Origin: Natrinema versiforme JCM 10478
GTDB lineage: Archaea; Halobacteriota; Halobacteria; Halobacteriales; Natrialbaceae
DNA: 64,000 nt
NCBI RefSeq assembly: GCF_000337195.1
Contig: NZ_AOID01000048.1
Location: forward strand, 1 to 64,000
Direction of reading: 5' to 3'
A program made the translations under genes and the position numbers. Under the pieces are notes generated by a model. It did not search any database, was not told the DNA's origin, and saw only the letters and a list, made by a program, of their open reading frames with translations. The stretch's first letter is position 1. Each line of letters starts with the position of its first letter. Positions 1-8,713 of the stretch are shown here, piece after piece.

Positions 1-270
1 GGGAATCGACTCGGAGAACGAACGCAGCCGCCGGTGATAGACGACGAGCCCGTAGCCGGTCGCGAAGAGAGCGCTGTAGCCGATGTGGAGGAGCCACCAC
101 AGCTGAAAATCGGGCAGCGTCGTGAGGACTCCCGTCGTCGGTCCGATATCGCCGACGATCAGCAGCGCCGGCCGGATCGCTCCGACGAGTCCGCCGAGGA
201 GGATCGCGTACGGCCAGTACGAGTGGGTCACGAGCGAGCGTTCGGCGCGCCGGGCATAGTCGGTCGACAT
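1..270 (-). CDS. Membrane protein, N-terminal part only
   Basis: The reverse strand reads open from an ATG at 270 to the window edge (90 codons, no stop), so the C-terminus is missing. The N-terminus is short and charged (MSTDYARRAERS). Two hydrophobic stretches follow, around residues 18-42 (containing YAILLGGLVGA) and 55-78 (containing LLHIGYSALFATGYGLVVY), ending in a basic RRLR turn. This is the pattern of an integral membrane protein with the N-terminus inside. A TATA-like run lies 24-31 bases before the ATG, which fits a leaderless transcript. I do not recognise the family. A sensor protein with an N-terminal membrane domain is possible but untested. Confidence 0.6.
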   Translation of the reverse strand, partial: MSTDYARRAERSLVTHSYWPYAILLGGLVGAIRPALLIVGDIGPTTGVLTTLPDFQLWWLLHIGYSALFATGYGLVVYHRRLRSFSESIP

Positions 271-582
271 ACGCGGTGCTTGGGTTGGTGTCCGAATATA
301 CGCCCAGTGACGTTTCCAGATGCTGGGAACGAGCGGCCAGCAACCATCCTCCGGTCCGCCGAACGGCATCGGTATCATCACGACTGACGTCCTGTCGCTG
401 ATCGCACGGCGGCCATTCGGCCGGTGTGAACTGGCCCCTGTTCGCGGCTTTCCATTCCGAGACTCGACCGACGAGCCGTCTCCACGACCAGTTGACTGAC
501 TGGTTCCACGCTATAACGAGTCCCATACCCGTTGAACCGACAGTAGGTCTTATACCGATCTTTCCAGTCACTGGCGTTTACG
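271..582. other. Gene-free stretch between divergent genes
   Basis: I see no convincing gene. A TATA-like sequence GAATATACG near 294-302 would serve the leftward membrane gene starting at 270. The rest is GC-rich, with no strong inverted repeat. Open frames crossing it lack haloarchaeal protein character (Arg- and Ser-rich, few acidic residues). Confidence 0.4.
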
Positions 583-660
583 ATGTGGTTCAGATTCGTC
601 CTCGCCGCGCTGATCATGCTACTGGGGCCAGCAGGGTTGCTCGTCCTCTACCTGTTGTAG
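583..660 (+). CDS. Possible 25-residue single-span membrane peptide
   Basis: An ATG at 583 opens a 25-codon frame ending TAG at 658-660. The peptide starts MWFRFVLAALIML and is almost entirely hydrophobic with one N-terminal Arg and a central GPAG, so it would form one membrane helix. Tiny membrane peptides of this form occur in haloarchaea, but the frame is short enough to arise by chance. A TATA-like TTATACC lies about 30 bases upstream, near 550, which supports expression. No function can be assigned. Confidence 0.35.
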   Translation: MWFRFVLAALIMLLGPAGLLVLYLL

Positions 661-736
661 CGCGAACCCACCGCTGGTGCCGTTCGTGACGACCGACTGC
701 GACGGGTATTTTGACGCGCTCGTCGTAGGGAGGGAT

Positions 737-1120
737 ATGGCCGAGACCCCCCAGCACCGCCTCGGGGAACTGATGGAGGAATCGAACCCGGCGTTCGAAG
801 ACGTGATGAGTTGCGTGTTCGGGATCGAGGACCACGAGACGCGCACCTATCTCGTCCTGTGTGACCGGCCCAGGAGTACGATCGCGGAGCTGGCCGCGGC
901 CCTCGAGCGTGACCGGAGTACGGTCAACCGGTCGCTGTCGACGCTCCGGGACCGCGGGCTCGTCCGACGGAACCGGCGACTGCTCGAGGGCGGCGGCGAC
1001 GTCTATCAGTACACGGCCGCGTCCCTGCCCGAAGCCAAGGAGATGCTCCACGAGGCGCTAGACGCGTGGACCGCCACCGTTCACGACGTGATCGACGAGT
1101 TCGACGACGGGGTCGACTGA
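737..1120 (+). CDS. Winged-helix transcriptional regulator (TrmB/MarR-like)
   Basis: A 127-residue acidic protein. Residues about 30-90 form a winged helix: a first helix with TRTYLVLCDRP, then STIAELAAALERDRSTVNRS as the helix-turn-helix, then LRDRGLVRRNRRLLEGGG as the wing. The tail (VYQYTAASLPEAKEMLHEAL) resembles the C-terminal helix of haloarchaeal predicted regulators that dimerise. I start at the ATG at 737 because the residues encoded from the upstream GTG (677) do not look like part of the fold. It probably represses or activates a local target, unknown here. The next gene, thrC, follows after 55 bases on the same strand. Confidence 0.75.
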   Translation: MAETPQHRLGELMEESNPAFEDVMSCVFGIEDHETRTYLVLCDRPRSTIAELAAALERDRSTVNRSLSTLRDRGLVRRNRRLLEGGGDVYQYTAASLPEAKEMLHEALDAWTATVHDVIDEFDDGVD

Positions 1121-1175
1121 GCCGGCCACCGCGGAATCCACCCACTTTTTGCCCTTGCGGCTCTCCCCTCCGACA

Positions 1176-2453
1176 ATGAGTCTCAGTCTCTCGGCCGACC
1201 AGCCGGAACAACCCGCCAACGCCGACGACGGCGTCTGGCTCGAGTGCATCGAGTGTGGCGAGACGTTCGCCCCGTTCGACGACGTCCGATACACCTGTGA
1301 CGAGTGTGACAGCCTGCTCGAGGTCCGCTACGCCGATCTGCCCACCTTCGACGACTTCGAGGGACAGGGCGTCTGGCGGTACGCCGACGCGCTCCCCTTC
1401 GAGGCCGGCGTCTCGATTCAGGAGGGTGCGACGCCGCTGTACGAGGTCCCCTCCCTCGAGGACGAAATCGGTGTCGAGGCGCTGCGAATCAAGCACGAAG
1501 GGATGAACCCGACGGGCTCGTTCAAAGACCGCGGGATGACCGTCGGCGTGCGTGTCGCAAAGGAACTCGGCGTCGGCCGACTCGCGTGTGCGTCGACCGG
1601 AAACACCAGCGCTGCACTCGCCGCCTACGGCTCCCGTGGCGGGATGCAGACGCTCGTCCTCCTCCCCGCTGGCAAGGTCGCTGCGGGCAAAATCGCACAG
1701 GCGAGCCTGCACGGCGCACACATCTTGGAAGTCGACGGCAACTTCGACGCCTGTCTCGACATCGTCCAGGAACTCGCGGGCCAGGGCGAAGCCTACCTGC
1801 TGAACTCGCTGAACCCCTTCCGGCTCGAGGGCCAGAAGACGATCGGCCTCGAAATCCTCGAGGGCTTCCTCGCGGACTACGACACCGTGCCGGACCGGAT
1901 CGTGCTGCCGGTCGGCAACGCCGGCAACACGTCGGCGCTGTACAAGGCCTTCCGCGAACTCGTGCAGGCCGGCGAACTCGCGGAAGACGACGTGCCGAAG
2001 CTGACCGGCGTGCAGGCCGAAGGAGCCGCGCCGATGGTCGAGGCGATCGAAAACGGGGCCGACGAGGTCCGCCGCTGGGAAGAGGTCGAGACCCGCGCGA
2101 CCGCGATCCGGATCGGGAACCCGGTCAACGCGCCGAAGGCCTTGCCCGGCATTCGCGAGACCGGCGGGACCGCCGTCGCGGTTTCGGACGAGGAGATCAC
2201 CGACGCCCAACGCGACATCGCGGCCGAGGGGATCGGCGTCGAACCCGCCTCGGCCGCCTCGATCGCCGGCCTGCGGAAGCTCCGCGACGAAGGCATCGTC
2301 GCCGACGACGAACGCGTCGCCTGTCTCACGACCGGCCACCTGCTCAAGGATCCCGACGCCGCCGCTGCAGCGGGAAGCGAACCCGTACCCGTCCCGGCCA
2401 ACACCGAGGGCGTCCTCGCGAGTCTTGCGGGTGAGGACTCGTCGGATCGATAG
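1176..2453 (+). CDS. thrC: Threonine synthase
   Basis: Converts O-phosphohomoserine to threonine with pyridoxal phosphate, the last step of threonine synthesis. The 425-residue protein has an N-terminal zinc-ribbon-like segment (Cys24, Cys27, Cys41, Cys44) found in archaeal ThrC proteins. The PLP-binding Lys117 sits in NPTGSFKDRGM, and STGNTSAALAAYGSRGG binds the cofactor phosphate side. LPVGNAGNTSA and the C-terminal LTTGHLLKDP are further family motifs. The start at 1176 is preferred over an upstream frame-extending codon at 1149 because the extra residues are not conserved in character. The homoserine pathway genes are not adjacent. Cysteate synthase or another fold-type II enzyme is a less likely alternative. 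Confidence 0.93.
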   Translation: MSLSLSADQPEQPANADDGVWLECIECGETFAPFDDVRYTCDECDSLLEVRYADLPTFDDFEGQGVWRYADALPFEAGVSIQEGATPLYEVPSLEDEIGVEALRIKHEGMNPTGSFKDRGMTVGVRVAKELGVGRLACASTGNTSAALAAYGSRGGMQTLVLLPAGKVAAGKIAQASLHGAHILEVDGNFDACLDIVQELAGQGEAYLLNSLNPFRLEGQKTIGLEILEGFLADYDTVPDRIVLPVGNAGNTSALYKAFRELVQAGELAEDDVPKLTGVQAEGAAPMVEAIENGADEVRRWEEVETRATAIRIGNPVNAPKALPGIRETGGTAVAVSDEEITDAQRDIAAEGIGVEPASAASIAGLRKLRDEGIVADDERVACLTTGHLLKDPDAAAAAGSEPVPVPANTEGVLASLAGEDSSDR

Positions 2454-2460
2454 ATCCGAC
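2441..2460 (+). terminator. 8-bp hairpin spanning the thrC stop codon
   Basis: GTCGGATC, a GATA loop, then GATCCGAC form a perfect 8-bp stem across the thrC stop codon. No long T-run follows directly, so a role in termination or mRNA stability is only a suggestion. Confidence 0.25.
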
Positions 2461-2577
2461 GGCGTGCTCGAACACCTCGCGGCGTAACGTCGTTCGGACG
2501 CACGACCCGCGTCAGACGCGTCTGACACTCGACTGACTGACCTTTTTCCGGAACAGTGTGGTAGTCAGTATCGAACC

Positions 2578-2928
2578 ATGTCCGCCGAGCAACGAGGCCC
2601 CACTCCTGCCCGCTCCGCCGCCGATCGAACCCGGACCGTCCCGCACCTGACCACCGGCTCGGACGACCGAACCGCCAGCCCGCTGTACCGACCCGCCGCG
2701 GACTCGGACCGACGGGACTCGCCGCTTTCTTCCCGGATCGAACGCACCCGACTCCGTACCCGGATCGCCGCGCTCGAGTGTGCCTTAGAGACGAGCGAGC
2801 GCCGCCGACAGGCCGTCATCGATCGGTACGAGCGCCTTCTTGCTGATCGGGACGACTCGACTGACTCCCCGTCCGAACTGTCGGACTCGCAGTCCCAGTC
2901 CCTGCTGGCCCGACTGATCGATCGATAA
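2578..2928 (+). CDS. Small haloarchaeal protein with a C-terminal helical segment
   Basis: A 116-residue protein of unknown function. Residues 1-58 are low-complexity and rich in Pro, Arg, Ser and Asp, so probably disordered. Residues about 60-98 (RTRIAALECALETSERRRQA onward) show heptad-like spacing of Leu, Ile and Ala that suggests a short coiled coil. The Ser-rich tail ends LLARLIDR. A possible TATA-like TTTTTCC lies about 30 bases upstream. It sits between thrC and tfb on the same strand. The composition is typical enough of haloarchaeal coding DNA to accept it as a gene, but no family is recognised. Confidence 0.55.
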   Translation: MSAEQRGPTPARSAADRTRTVPHLTTGSDDRTASPLYRPAADSDRRDSPLSSRIERTRLRTRIAALECALETSERRRQAVIDRYERLLADRDDSTDSPSELSDSQSQSLLARLIDR

Positions 2929-2974
2929 CGTCCACCGACCGCCTTCTTCCCCCTTCCTTCACGACTTCCAACGG

Positions 2975-2982
2975 TTTATATA
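2975..2982 (+). promoter_or_regulatory. TATA box of the TFB gene
   Basis: TTTATATA followed by CC lies 38-45 bases before the TFB start codon at 3020, in an otherwise AT-poor context. This predicts a start site near 3003-3007 and a short leader of about 15 bases. Confidence 0.6.
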
Positions 2983-3019
2983 CCAAGAGGAGACAACTGA
3001 ATATAGGGACAAATAGCCA

Positions 3020-3919
3020 ATGGCAGATACCGATTCGTCTGCGATCTGCCCCGAGTGTGACGGCAGATTACGAAGGAGGGGTACTGAAATCGTCTGTGAG
3101 AAATGCGGGCTGATCTCCGCCGAAGATGCGATCGATCGCGGTCCCGAATGGCGGTCGTTCGAGGACGACGACACCGACCGGCGACGAACCGGCGCGCCGC
3201 TGACTCGCTCGAGACACGACCGGGGGCTCTCGACGGAAATCGGCTACGGCTCCGGGTCCGACTCGAGTTACAGTTCGCGGCTTACTGGCCGCAAGCGCCG
3301 TCAAATCGCGCGGTTACGACGGGAACACAACCGCGCTCGAATCTCGTCGAAAGCCGAACGGAATCAGGTCTATGGCTTCGCCGAAATCAGGCGGATCACC
3401 GCGTTGCTCTCCTTGCCGGACTCCGCCAGAGAGCAGGCCTGTGCCCTCTTCGAATCCGCCCAGTCCGAAGGGCTCTTTCAGGGCCGCTCGCTCGAAGGGT
3501 TCGCCGCCGCCGCGATCTACGCGATTTGTCGAACCCGATCGGTCGCCCGCACGAGCGAGGAGATCGCCGGCGTCGCTCGCGCCGATGCCGATGAACTCAG
3601 CGTCGCCTACGACGCCTTGAACCGCGATCTCGGTCTCCCGACGGGGCCGATCGATCCCACGCAGTACCTGCCGCGATACGCCTCGAAACTCGAGGTCGGC
3701 ACCGATGTCGAACGTCGCGCTCGCGAACACGTTACCGATCTACTCGAGGCAGGGAAGGTCGTCGGCCGCAATCCCAGCGGCGTCGCCGCGGCCTGTCTCT
3801 ACAAGGCGGCCGGCGAGCGCGAGGAGTGGCCGACGGTGACCCAAGTCAGGGCCGCCGATGTCGCCGACGTGGCAGCGGTGACGATTCGGTCGACCGTTAC
3901 GACCATCGAAGATCGCTGA
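3020..3919 (+). CDS. tfb: Transcription initiation factor IIB (TFB)
   Basis: Bridges TBP on the TATA box and RNA polymerase at archaeal promoters. The 299-residue protein has an N-terminal zinc ribbon (Cys10, Cys13, Cys26, Cys29) and the B-reader/linker region, here ISAEDAIDRGPEWRSFE. Two cyclin-like repeats follow, at about 105-195 (AEIRRITALLSLPDSARE; GRSLEGFAAAAIYAICR) and 205-297 (YLPRYASKLEVGTD; GRNPSGVAAACLYKAA). Length matches the family (about 300-320). Haloarchaea carry several TFB paralogues used for different programmes, and this sequence alone does not say which one this is. It has its own strong TATA box. Confidence 0.93.
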   Translation: MADTDSSAICPECDGRLRRRGTEIVCEKCGLISAEDAIDRGPEWRSFEDDDTDRRRTGAPLTRSRHDRGLSTEIGYGSGSDSSYSSRLTGRKRRQIARLRREHNRARISSKAERNQVYGFAEIRRITALLSLPDSAREQACALFESAQSEGLFQGRSLEGFAAAAIYAICRTRSVARTSEEIAGVARADADELSVAYDALNRDLGLPTGPIDPTQYLPRYASKLEVGTDVERRAREHVTDLLEAGKVVGRNPSGVAAACLYKAAGEREEWPTVTQVRAADVADVAAVTIRSTVTTIEDR

Positions 3920-4072
3920 GAACTCGATCTCTCCCGACTGTTTTCGGCGACGAAAATTGCTCACTCAACAGCGTTGGGTCTGCTATCCGCCGATTGCTCT
4001 CGTACAGGCCCACCTCGAGTCCTCTTTCAAACCCGCTGTGGGTCCACCCGGCGCTCGAGTCGAGCAAAGTAC

Positions 4073-6175
4073 CTACGTCGTCCGAAGCGTGTCCGTACTC
4101 GGCTCGTAGACCTCGCCTTTCTGTTTGAGCTTGTCGATCTCGTGTTCGGCCTTGGTGTGGTCCATTCCGATCTCCTCGGCCCGCTCCATGACGATATCGA
4201 CCGGTGCGCCGTCGTCGTACTCCTCTTCGATATCGCCGATCAGCTGTTTGAGGTTCTTGATCCGATCGCGCTGGGACTTCGAGGTCCCGGCCTCGACGAT
4301 GTCCGCGTCGAATTCGCCGGTCTCGGGATCGACCCCGACGTCTTGCAGACACGAGCGGACGATCTCGATGACCCGCTCAGCGTCGCTCTGTTCGACCGTA
4401 TCCGACAGCCGAACCCGAGCGCTCGCCTCCGAGAGCCGAACCAGTGCCTCGAGCTTTCGGGCCGTGACCGGCACCGCGGCGTCCTCGTCGGTCCCCTTCG
4501 AGCGCAGATCGACGTAGAAATCGCGGATCGCGTTGCGGGCGTCCTCGGTCATCCGCGGGTGGCAGTTCTGCTTGGCGTAGGCGATGTACTTACGCAGGAG
4601 TTCCGCGTCGATCTCCGGATCGACCTGCTCGGTCATCTCGTCGATCTCGCCCTGACTGACCTCGAGCTGGTTCATTTCCTCGCGCTGGGTCGTCAACTCG
4701 CCGGCGTAGTTAGTCGTGATGATGTGTTCCGCGAGGTTGCGGTCTTTCTCCTCGTCGGGCGTGTCCGTGACGGTGAAGATCAGGTCGAACCGCGAGATCA
4801 GCGCCGGCTCGAGGTCGATCTGCTCGCTGATCGGCTCGTACTGGTCGAACCGGCCGTACTTGGGGTTTGCCGCGCCGAGTAGCGAACAGCGGGATTTCAG
4901 CGTGGCGTTGATGCCGGCCTTCGAGACGGAGATCTTCTGTTGCTCGAGGGCCTCGTGCATGGCCGACCGGTCTTCCGGTCGCATCTTGTCGAGTTCGTCG
5001 ATAGCGGCGATCCCCTGGTCGGCGAGGACGAGCGCGCCCGCCTCGAGGCTCCACTGCTGGCCGTCGCCGAAGTCGTCGCGAACGGCCGCGGCCGTGAGAC
5101 CGGCCGAGGACGAGCCTTTCCCGGAGGTGTAGACGGCCCGTGGCGCGATGTTCTCGATGTATGCCAGCATCTGCGATTTGCCAGTACCGGGGTCTCCGAT
5201 CAGGAGCATGTGGAGGTCGCCCCGGATCCGCGAGCCGTCGGGGAGCTGTTTCGTCACGCCGGAGAACAGCTGGAGGATCATCGAGAGCTTCTCCTGATCG
5301 TAGCCGTAGATCGAGGGCGCGATGGAGGCGACCATCCGTTCGTAGATGTCCTCCCGATTCGAGATCTCGTAGATCTCTTTCTTGTCCTCCTCGGTGATGT
5401 CCATGTCCTCGAACTGCTCCTCGTCGATCTCGACGGACATCCCCTCCATGTAGAAGTCGAAGACGGGCGACGGGTCCTGCTGGTCGCCCTGTTGCTCGAG
5501 CCGGAGGACGCCGGTCGCGGAGACGTGGTCGCCGGGGGTGACTTCGCCGGTGATGTCGTCCTCGATGTTGATGTCCAGCGCTTGCGGCGTCTCCCCGCCG
5601 CGGAGCCCTTCGGGGCTTTCCTGTACTCGAATCTTCTGCGAGTCGACGAACTCGGACTGGTCGAAGTTGACCCGGAAGGGGCCTTGTCGTTCACAGCCCT
5701 GACACTCGTGGGGCTCCTGAAAGTCGCCGCTCGACTGGGGGACGCGACTGAGGGTGCCACAGAGCTGGCATTCGAAGGCCGCTTCCTCGATTTTCGGGCG
5801 GACATCGGTGGCCTTGCGGACGATGCCGTGGACCTGCACGAGGGAGTTCATGTCCCGGGCACGGATCTCCCGGATCTCGGGGGACTCCGTTTCGGGGAGG
5901 TTTCGGACCCGGACGTGGGCCTGCCCGAGGCTCACGTCGATCGGGAGGTCATACAGCCGCAGCGCCTCTTCGGCGTAGCGCTGGAGCTGTTCGGGCTGGT
6001 TGATGAAGTCGTCAGCGAGGTCGGGATCGAACCGATAGAGGTCTTGCCAATCGATATGCAGCGAGCGCTGCTCGTTGGGATACTGCTGGGCAAGCTGCTT
6101 GATCTCGTTGTCGTAATAGTTGCGGAAGAACTGCTCGAAAGAGTCGACGAGTTCGGAATTTCCCGCTTGCGCCAT
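4073..6175 (-). CDS. mcm: Replicative helicase MCM
   Basis: The hexameric 3'-5' DNA helicase of the archaeal replisome. The 700-residue protein has an N-terminal domain with a zinc cluster (Cys136, Cys139, Cys158, Cys161) and an OB fold. The AAA+ core has Walker A LIGDPGTGKSQ (about 325-335), Walker B GIAAIDELDK (388-397) and arginine finger SRFDLIF (461-467). A winged helix of about 80 residues closes the C-terminus. No intein interrupts the Walker A or other core motifs, although archaeal mcm genes often carry one. It is transcribed toward tfb (convergent, about 150 bases apart) and has its own TATA box just upstream. Confidence 0.96.
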   Translation of the reverse strand: MAQAGNSELVDSFEQFFRNYYDNEIKQLAQQYPNEQRSLHIDWQDLYRFDPDLADDFINQPEQLQRYAEEALRLYDLPIDVSLGQAHVRVRNLPETESPEIREIRARDMNSLVQVHGIVRKATDVRPKIEEAAFECQLCGTLSRVPQSSGDFQEPHECQGCERQGPFRVNFDQSEFVDSQKIRVQESPEGLRGGETPQALDINIEDDITGEVTPGDHVSATGVLRLEQQGDQQDPSPVFDFYMEGMSVEIDEEQFEDMDITEEDKKEIYEISNREDIYERMVASIAPSIYGYDQEKLSMILQLFSGVTKQLPDGSRIRGDLHMLLIGDPGTGKSQMLAYIENIAPRAVYTSGKGSSSAGLTAAAVRDDFGDGQQWSLEAGALVLADQGIAAIDELDKMRPEDRSAMHEALEQQKISVSKAGINATLKSRCSLLGAANPKYGRFDQYEPISEQIDLEPALISRFDLIFTVTDTPDEEKDRNLAEHIITTNYAGELTTQREEMNQLEVSQGEIDEMTEQVDPEIDAELLRKYIAYAKQNCHPRMTEDARNAIRDFYVDLRSKGTDEDAAVPVTARKLEALVRLSEASARVRLSDTVEQSDAERVIEIVRSCLQDVGVDPETGEFDADIVEAGTSKSQRDRIKNLKQLIGDIEEEYDDGAPVDIVMERAEEIGMDHTKAEHEIDKLKQKGEVYEPSTDTLRTT

Positions 6176-6200
6176 TGCACTCCCCTAGGACCGCCACCGG

Positions 6201-6209
6201 GTATAAATG
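6201..6209 (-). promoter_or_regulatory. TATA box of mcm
   Basis: On the minus strand CATTTATAC lies 26-34 bases before the mcm ATG at 6175, at the right distance for a leaderless or nearly leaderless mRNA. Confidence 0.5.
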
Positions 6210-6607
6210 GTCGTATACCGGGGCGAAACTGATCCGATTCGGGCGTTCGAACGGCGGTGAGAGATGTCCTCACAGTCGAGGATGATGTCGTCCTCGAGTC
6301 GTTCGGTCCGCGGTCACGATCGTGGTTGCTGCTCGAGAGAACGGTGGGACTCGAGAAATTTCCGATACCGTCGTGACTGTGGGGCCAATCTCAGCGAGAA
6401 ACCGGTCGATTTCGGGCCGCGTCGACCCGATCCCTGTCCGTCGGGCCGCTGCGGAGTCCGACACGCCGTGTCCTGTCTTCCAGTCGGTCGGTTACGTCTC
6501 TACAAGTGTACTTTCAGTTCCGACGTAATGTAGCCACGGCCAATCTGTTTTGGGTCGGTGGGTCGGTGAGTGTCTCGAGCGAGCGGAAGCGGCTATTCCG
6601 GCGTCGC
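6210..6607. other. Gene-free stretch between mcm and the DUF502 gene
   Basis: No gene can be supported. Short frames exist on both strands: a GTG-started 39-codon frame at 6257-6376 on the plus strand, and a GTG-started 64-codon frame at 6270-6464 on the minus strand. They overlap each other and have no clear RBS or TATA box. It may hold remains of a small gene, but the composition does not decide. Confidence 0.35.
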
Positions 6608-7258
6608 TCAGGTATCGCTGTACTCGCCGTCGCCCAGACTGTCGGCCGCGACGCCGAGCGTCGCGATCGATCGGAACGCCTCTTCGACGGTGAGATCGAC
6701 TTCGTGGACCTTCTCGGTGGGCATGTGCATCACGTAGCCGTTCGTGGCCGGGTTTGGTGCCAGCGGCACCATGATCGTCACCATCTCGTCTTCGCCCGCG
6801 CTGGCTTCCACGACCGGGGGTGTTTCCGCGGTGAGAAACCCGAGCATGTACGCTCCTTCGTGGGGAAATTCGACGAGTTTCACGTCCTGGAACTGATCGG
6901 TCTCGTTGTCGAGCAGGAGTTTGCTGGCCCGCCGAACGCTCTCGTAGACGGTGCTGACGCCGGGAATCGTCTCCATCGTCCCGTGGACGCGTTCGGAGAT
7001 GTACTTTCCAGGAGTATGCTCTGCGATGATGCCGATCACGAGGAAGAACCCGATCACGGACAGCAGCGTCGCGAGTTGGATAACCGGAACCGGCGGCTCG
7101 TCTGGCCAGACGTACGTCACGCCGGTGATGATCGGTGAGAGCACGCCGAGGATGAAATCGAGGACGACGAGCACGACGAGCAGCGTCGCGACAAGCGGAA
7201 TCGTGATTACGATCCCGTTGATGAGCCACCGCTGTACTCTCGAGGCGGAGTCGGCCAT
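6608..7258 (-). CDS. DUF502 family membrane protein
   Basis: A 216-residue protein. Two membrane spans lie at about 13-40 (INGIVITIPLVATLLVVLVV) and 58-80 (LATLLSVIGFFLVIGIIAEH). A soluble region follows with the family pattern GTMETIPGVSTVYESVRRAS, then FPHEGAYMLGFLT and MVPLAPNPATNGYVMHMP. These match the bacterial/archaeal DUF502 family, whose role is unknown. I start at the ATG at 7258. An in-frame ATG at 7315 would add 19 Ser/Pro-rich residues and cannot be excluded. The C-terminus is acidic. It stands alone, divergent from a small zinc-finger gene. Confidence 0.85.
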   Translation of the reverse strand: MADSASRVQRWLINGIVITIPLVATLLVVLVVLDFILGVLSPIITGVTYVWPDEPPVPVIQLATLLSVIGFFLVIGIIAEHTPGKYISERVHGTMETIPGVSTVYESVRRASKLLLDNETDQFQDVKLVEFPHEGAYMLGFLTAETPPVVEASAGEDEMVTIMVPLAPNPATNGYVMHMPTEKVHEVDLTVEEAFRSIATLGVAADSLGDGEYSDT

Positions 7259-7599
7259 GTGTTCTGACAATCGGGATGAGTCCGAAACCGTTGGGCTTGC
7301 GGGCAGAATAGTCATCGACCTATCGCGGGGACAGCGTGTTTGGTAGTGCCATAACGGCTCTTCATCTCGGAGCCCGGTCTCCTCTCTGGACGACAGGTAC
7401 CTCGAGTAGTCACAGCGAGAGACAGTTCCGGGCAGCGTCTCGGATCGGCGGTCGGTCAGTTTCGTTGATCCACTGTCGAAACCGCCGCCGCTCGAGCCCA
7501 ACGGCGCTCGGTTCGGTAGATCCAGCAGACGGCGTCCGTCGGACACCTTCACACTTTGGAGCGACAGTGATGGCTGCGTAGGGGCATCATTTAGATCCC
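7259..7599. other. Divergent intergenic region, no gene seen
   Basis: This 341-base stretch separates the DUF502 gene (leftward) from the small zinc protein gene (rightward) and so should hold both promoters. Open frames across it read as Arg/Ser-rich shadows. I see no clear TATA box at the canonical distance from either start except a weak CATTTAGA before 7600. Confidence 0.35.
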
Positions 7600-7776
7600 A
7601 TGTCAACCCAATCCGATCAGACGCGAGCCGCCGTCCGATGTGAGAGCTGTGGCGCAATTCTCGTCGCCGAGATCGCGCCGGACGGCTCCGTCCGCCCGCT
7701 CGGCACGAGCGAAGACTGCGTCTGCGGTGACGGCGCGTTCACGCGACTCGAGCAACCCGCGATGACCGCCCGGTGA
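7600..7776 (+). CDS. Small CxxC zinc-ribbon-like protein
   Basis: An ATG at 7600 opens a 58-residue frame ending TGA at 7774-7776. The protein has CESCG at about residues 14-18 and CVCGDG at 40-45, so two Cys pairs about 25 residues apart, the layout of a zinc ribbon. Composition is acidic and haloarchaeal. Small zinc-finger proteins of this kind are common in haloarchaea, and some affect swarming, biofilm or gene expression. No specific role can be assigned here. The frame is missed by length cut-offs of 60 residues. Confidence 0.6.
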   Translation: MSTQSDQTRAAVRCESCGAILVAEIAPDGSVRPLGTSEDCVCGDGAFTRLEQPAMTAR

Positions 7777-8357
7777 TCGGCGGTTCGGCCCTCGAGCGGG
7801 TCTCGAACTCCACACGTGAGTTCGCCGATGCAGTTTCCATCTGCCGGTCTCCGTCGAACCTACCGAGCGCTGTGTCCCTTGTGTGGTGAATAATAGCTTC
7901 CCACAAATCAATCGTCACACCGATTCGCCAGAACTGCTTTTCAAACCTAGTTCGGAATTTTAGATACATATGTTTCGATTTCTTCTGGATCGTATGTCTA
8001 TTGCACCATCGAAAACCTTTATTGTTGGACGGGCACTACCGGGTAGTGAGGTGATGACAACGGATACCAACCCTATCCCGACCACTGGCGATCCACTGTG
8101 GCTATTGTGACCACACATCTGTGCGACCCCTGCCATGGCGCACATCGGCTGATTGCTGTTCCCGCCACCGAATCCGCGATTCTCGGCTTTTGTTTTCACG
8201 CACTACTTCTGCATAGCGGCTACTACCGGATCGACGAAACCCGGTTAGTCGTCGCCGTGGCGACCGGGAGGCGTCGACAGACCCCATCACTCGAGCCCCA
8301 CAATTCGGCATGAACAGCGACGGTGGGCAGTTGTCGGGTTCTGTCGGTCGCAGGCTC
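7777..8357. other. Relatively AT-rich gene-poor region
   Basis: No convincing gene. Base composition is less GC-rich than the surroundings, especially 7880-8060. A possible promoter (ACCTTTATTG near 8015-8025) precedes an ATG at 8054 that opens only an 18-codon frame (MTTDTNPIPTTGDPLWLL). A GTG frame at 8098-8313 is Cys/His-rich at its N-terminus but has atypical composition. Decayed DNA left by older insertions near the integrated element is possible. Confidence 0.35.
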
Positions 8358-8492
8358 TCAAAACGGCGGCTCGAGTCGCGGCTCGTCGCGCCGTCGGAAC
8401 CGATAGGCCAGCGCGACGACGACGGCTATTCCCACGAGGAGTACCGACTGTCGCAGTCGTCCTCTCCGGCGAGTCTCGGATCGCTCGCTCAT
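8358..8492 (-). CDS. 44-residue single-span membrane protein
   Basis: An ATG at 8492 opens 44 codons ending TGA. The peptide begins with a strongly basic head (MSERSETRRRGRLRQ), then one membrane helix (SVLLVGIAVVVALAYRF), then RRRDEPRLEPPF. The positive-inside rule would place both charged ends ambiguously, but the helix is clear. It is the most protein-like frame in this stretch. Function unknown. It lies 220 bases from a second tiny membrane protein on the same strand. Confidence 0.5.
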   Translation of the reverse strand: MSERSETRRRGRLRQSVLLVGIAVVVALAYRFRRRDEPRLEPPF

Positions 8493-8713
8493 CTCTACCT
8501 GCTGCGTTCGGTCACCGATCATGCACTCTCGTTTGCTAGCTCTGTGGATAGTCCTTTGCCGACTTCTGGCTCGAGGAGGAGATCGGTTTGGGCGAGTGGG
8601 CTCGAGGAGCTAGCGGACTTCTGAGTCGCAGATTCGCACACACGAGGTCAAAACCCGTTTTCGACTTTTGAACGGTCCATTCCGCCCCAAAACTGGCGGC
8701 CCGGATCTACGAA

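Noticed and set aside
924-2528. Long minus-strand frame antisense to thrC
   Set aside because: It mirrors the codon pattern of thrC, as is usual in high-GC genomes. The product is Arg/Gly/Val-rich without a recognisable fold.
8054-8110. 18-codon frame after a promoter-like AT-rich stretch
   Set aside because: Too short and without any motif. It could be a leader peptide, but nothing regulated follows.
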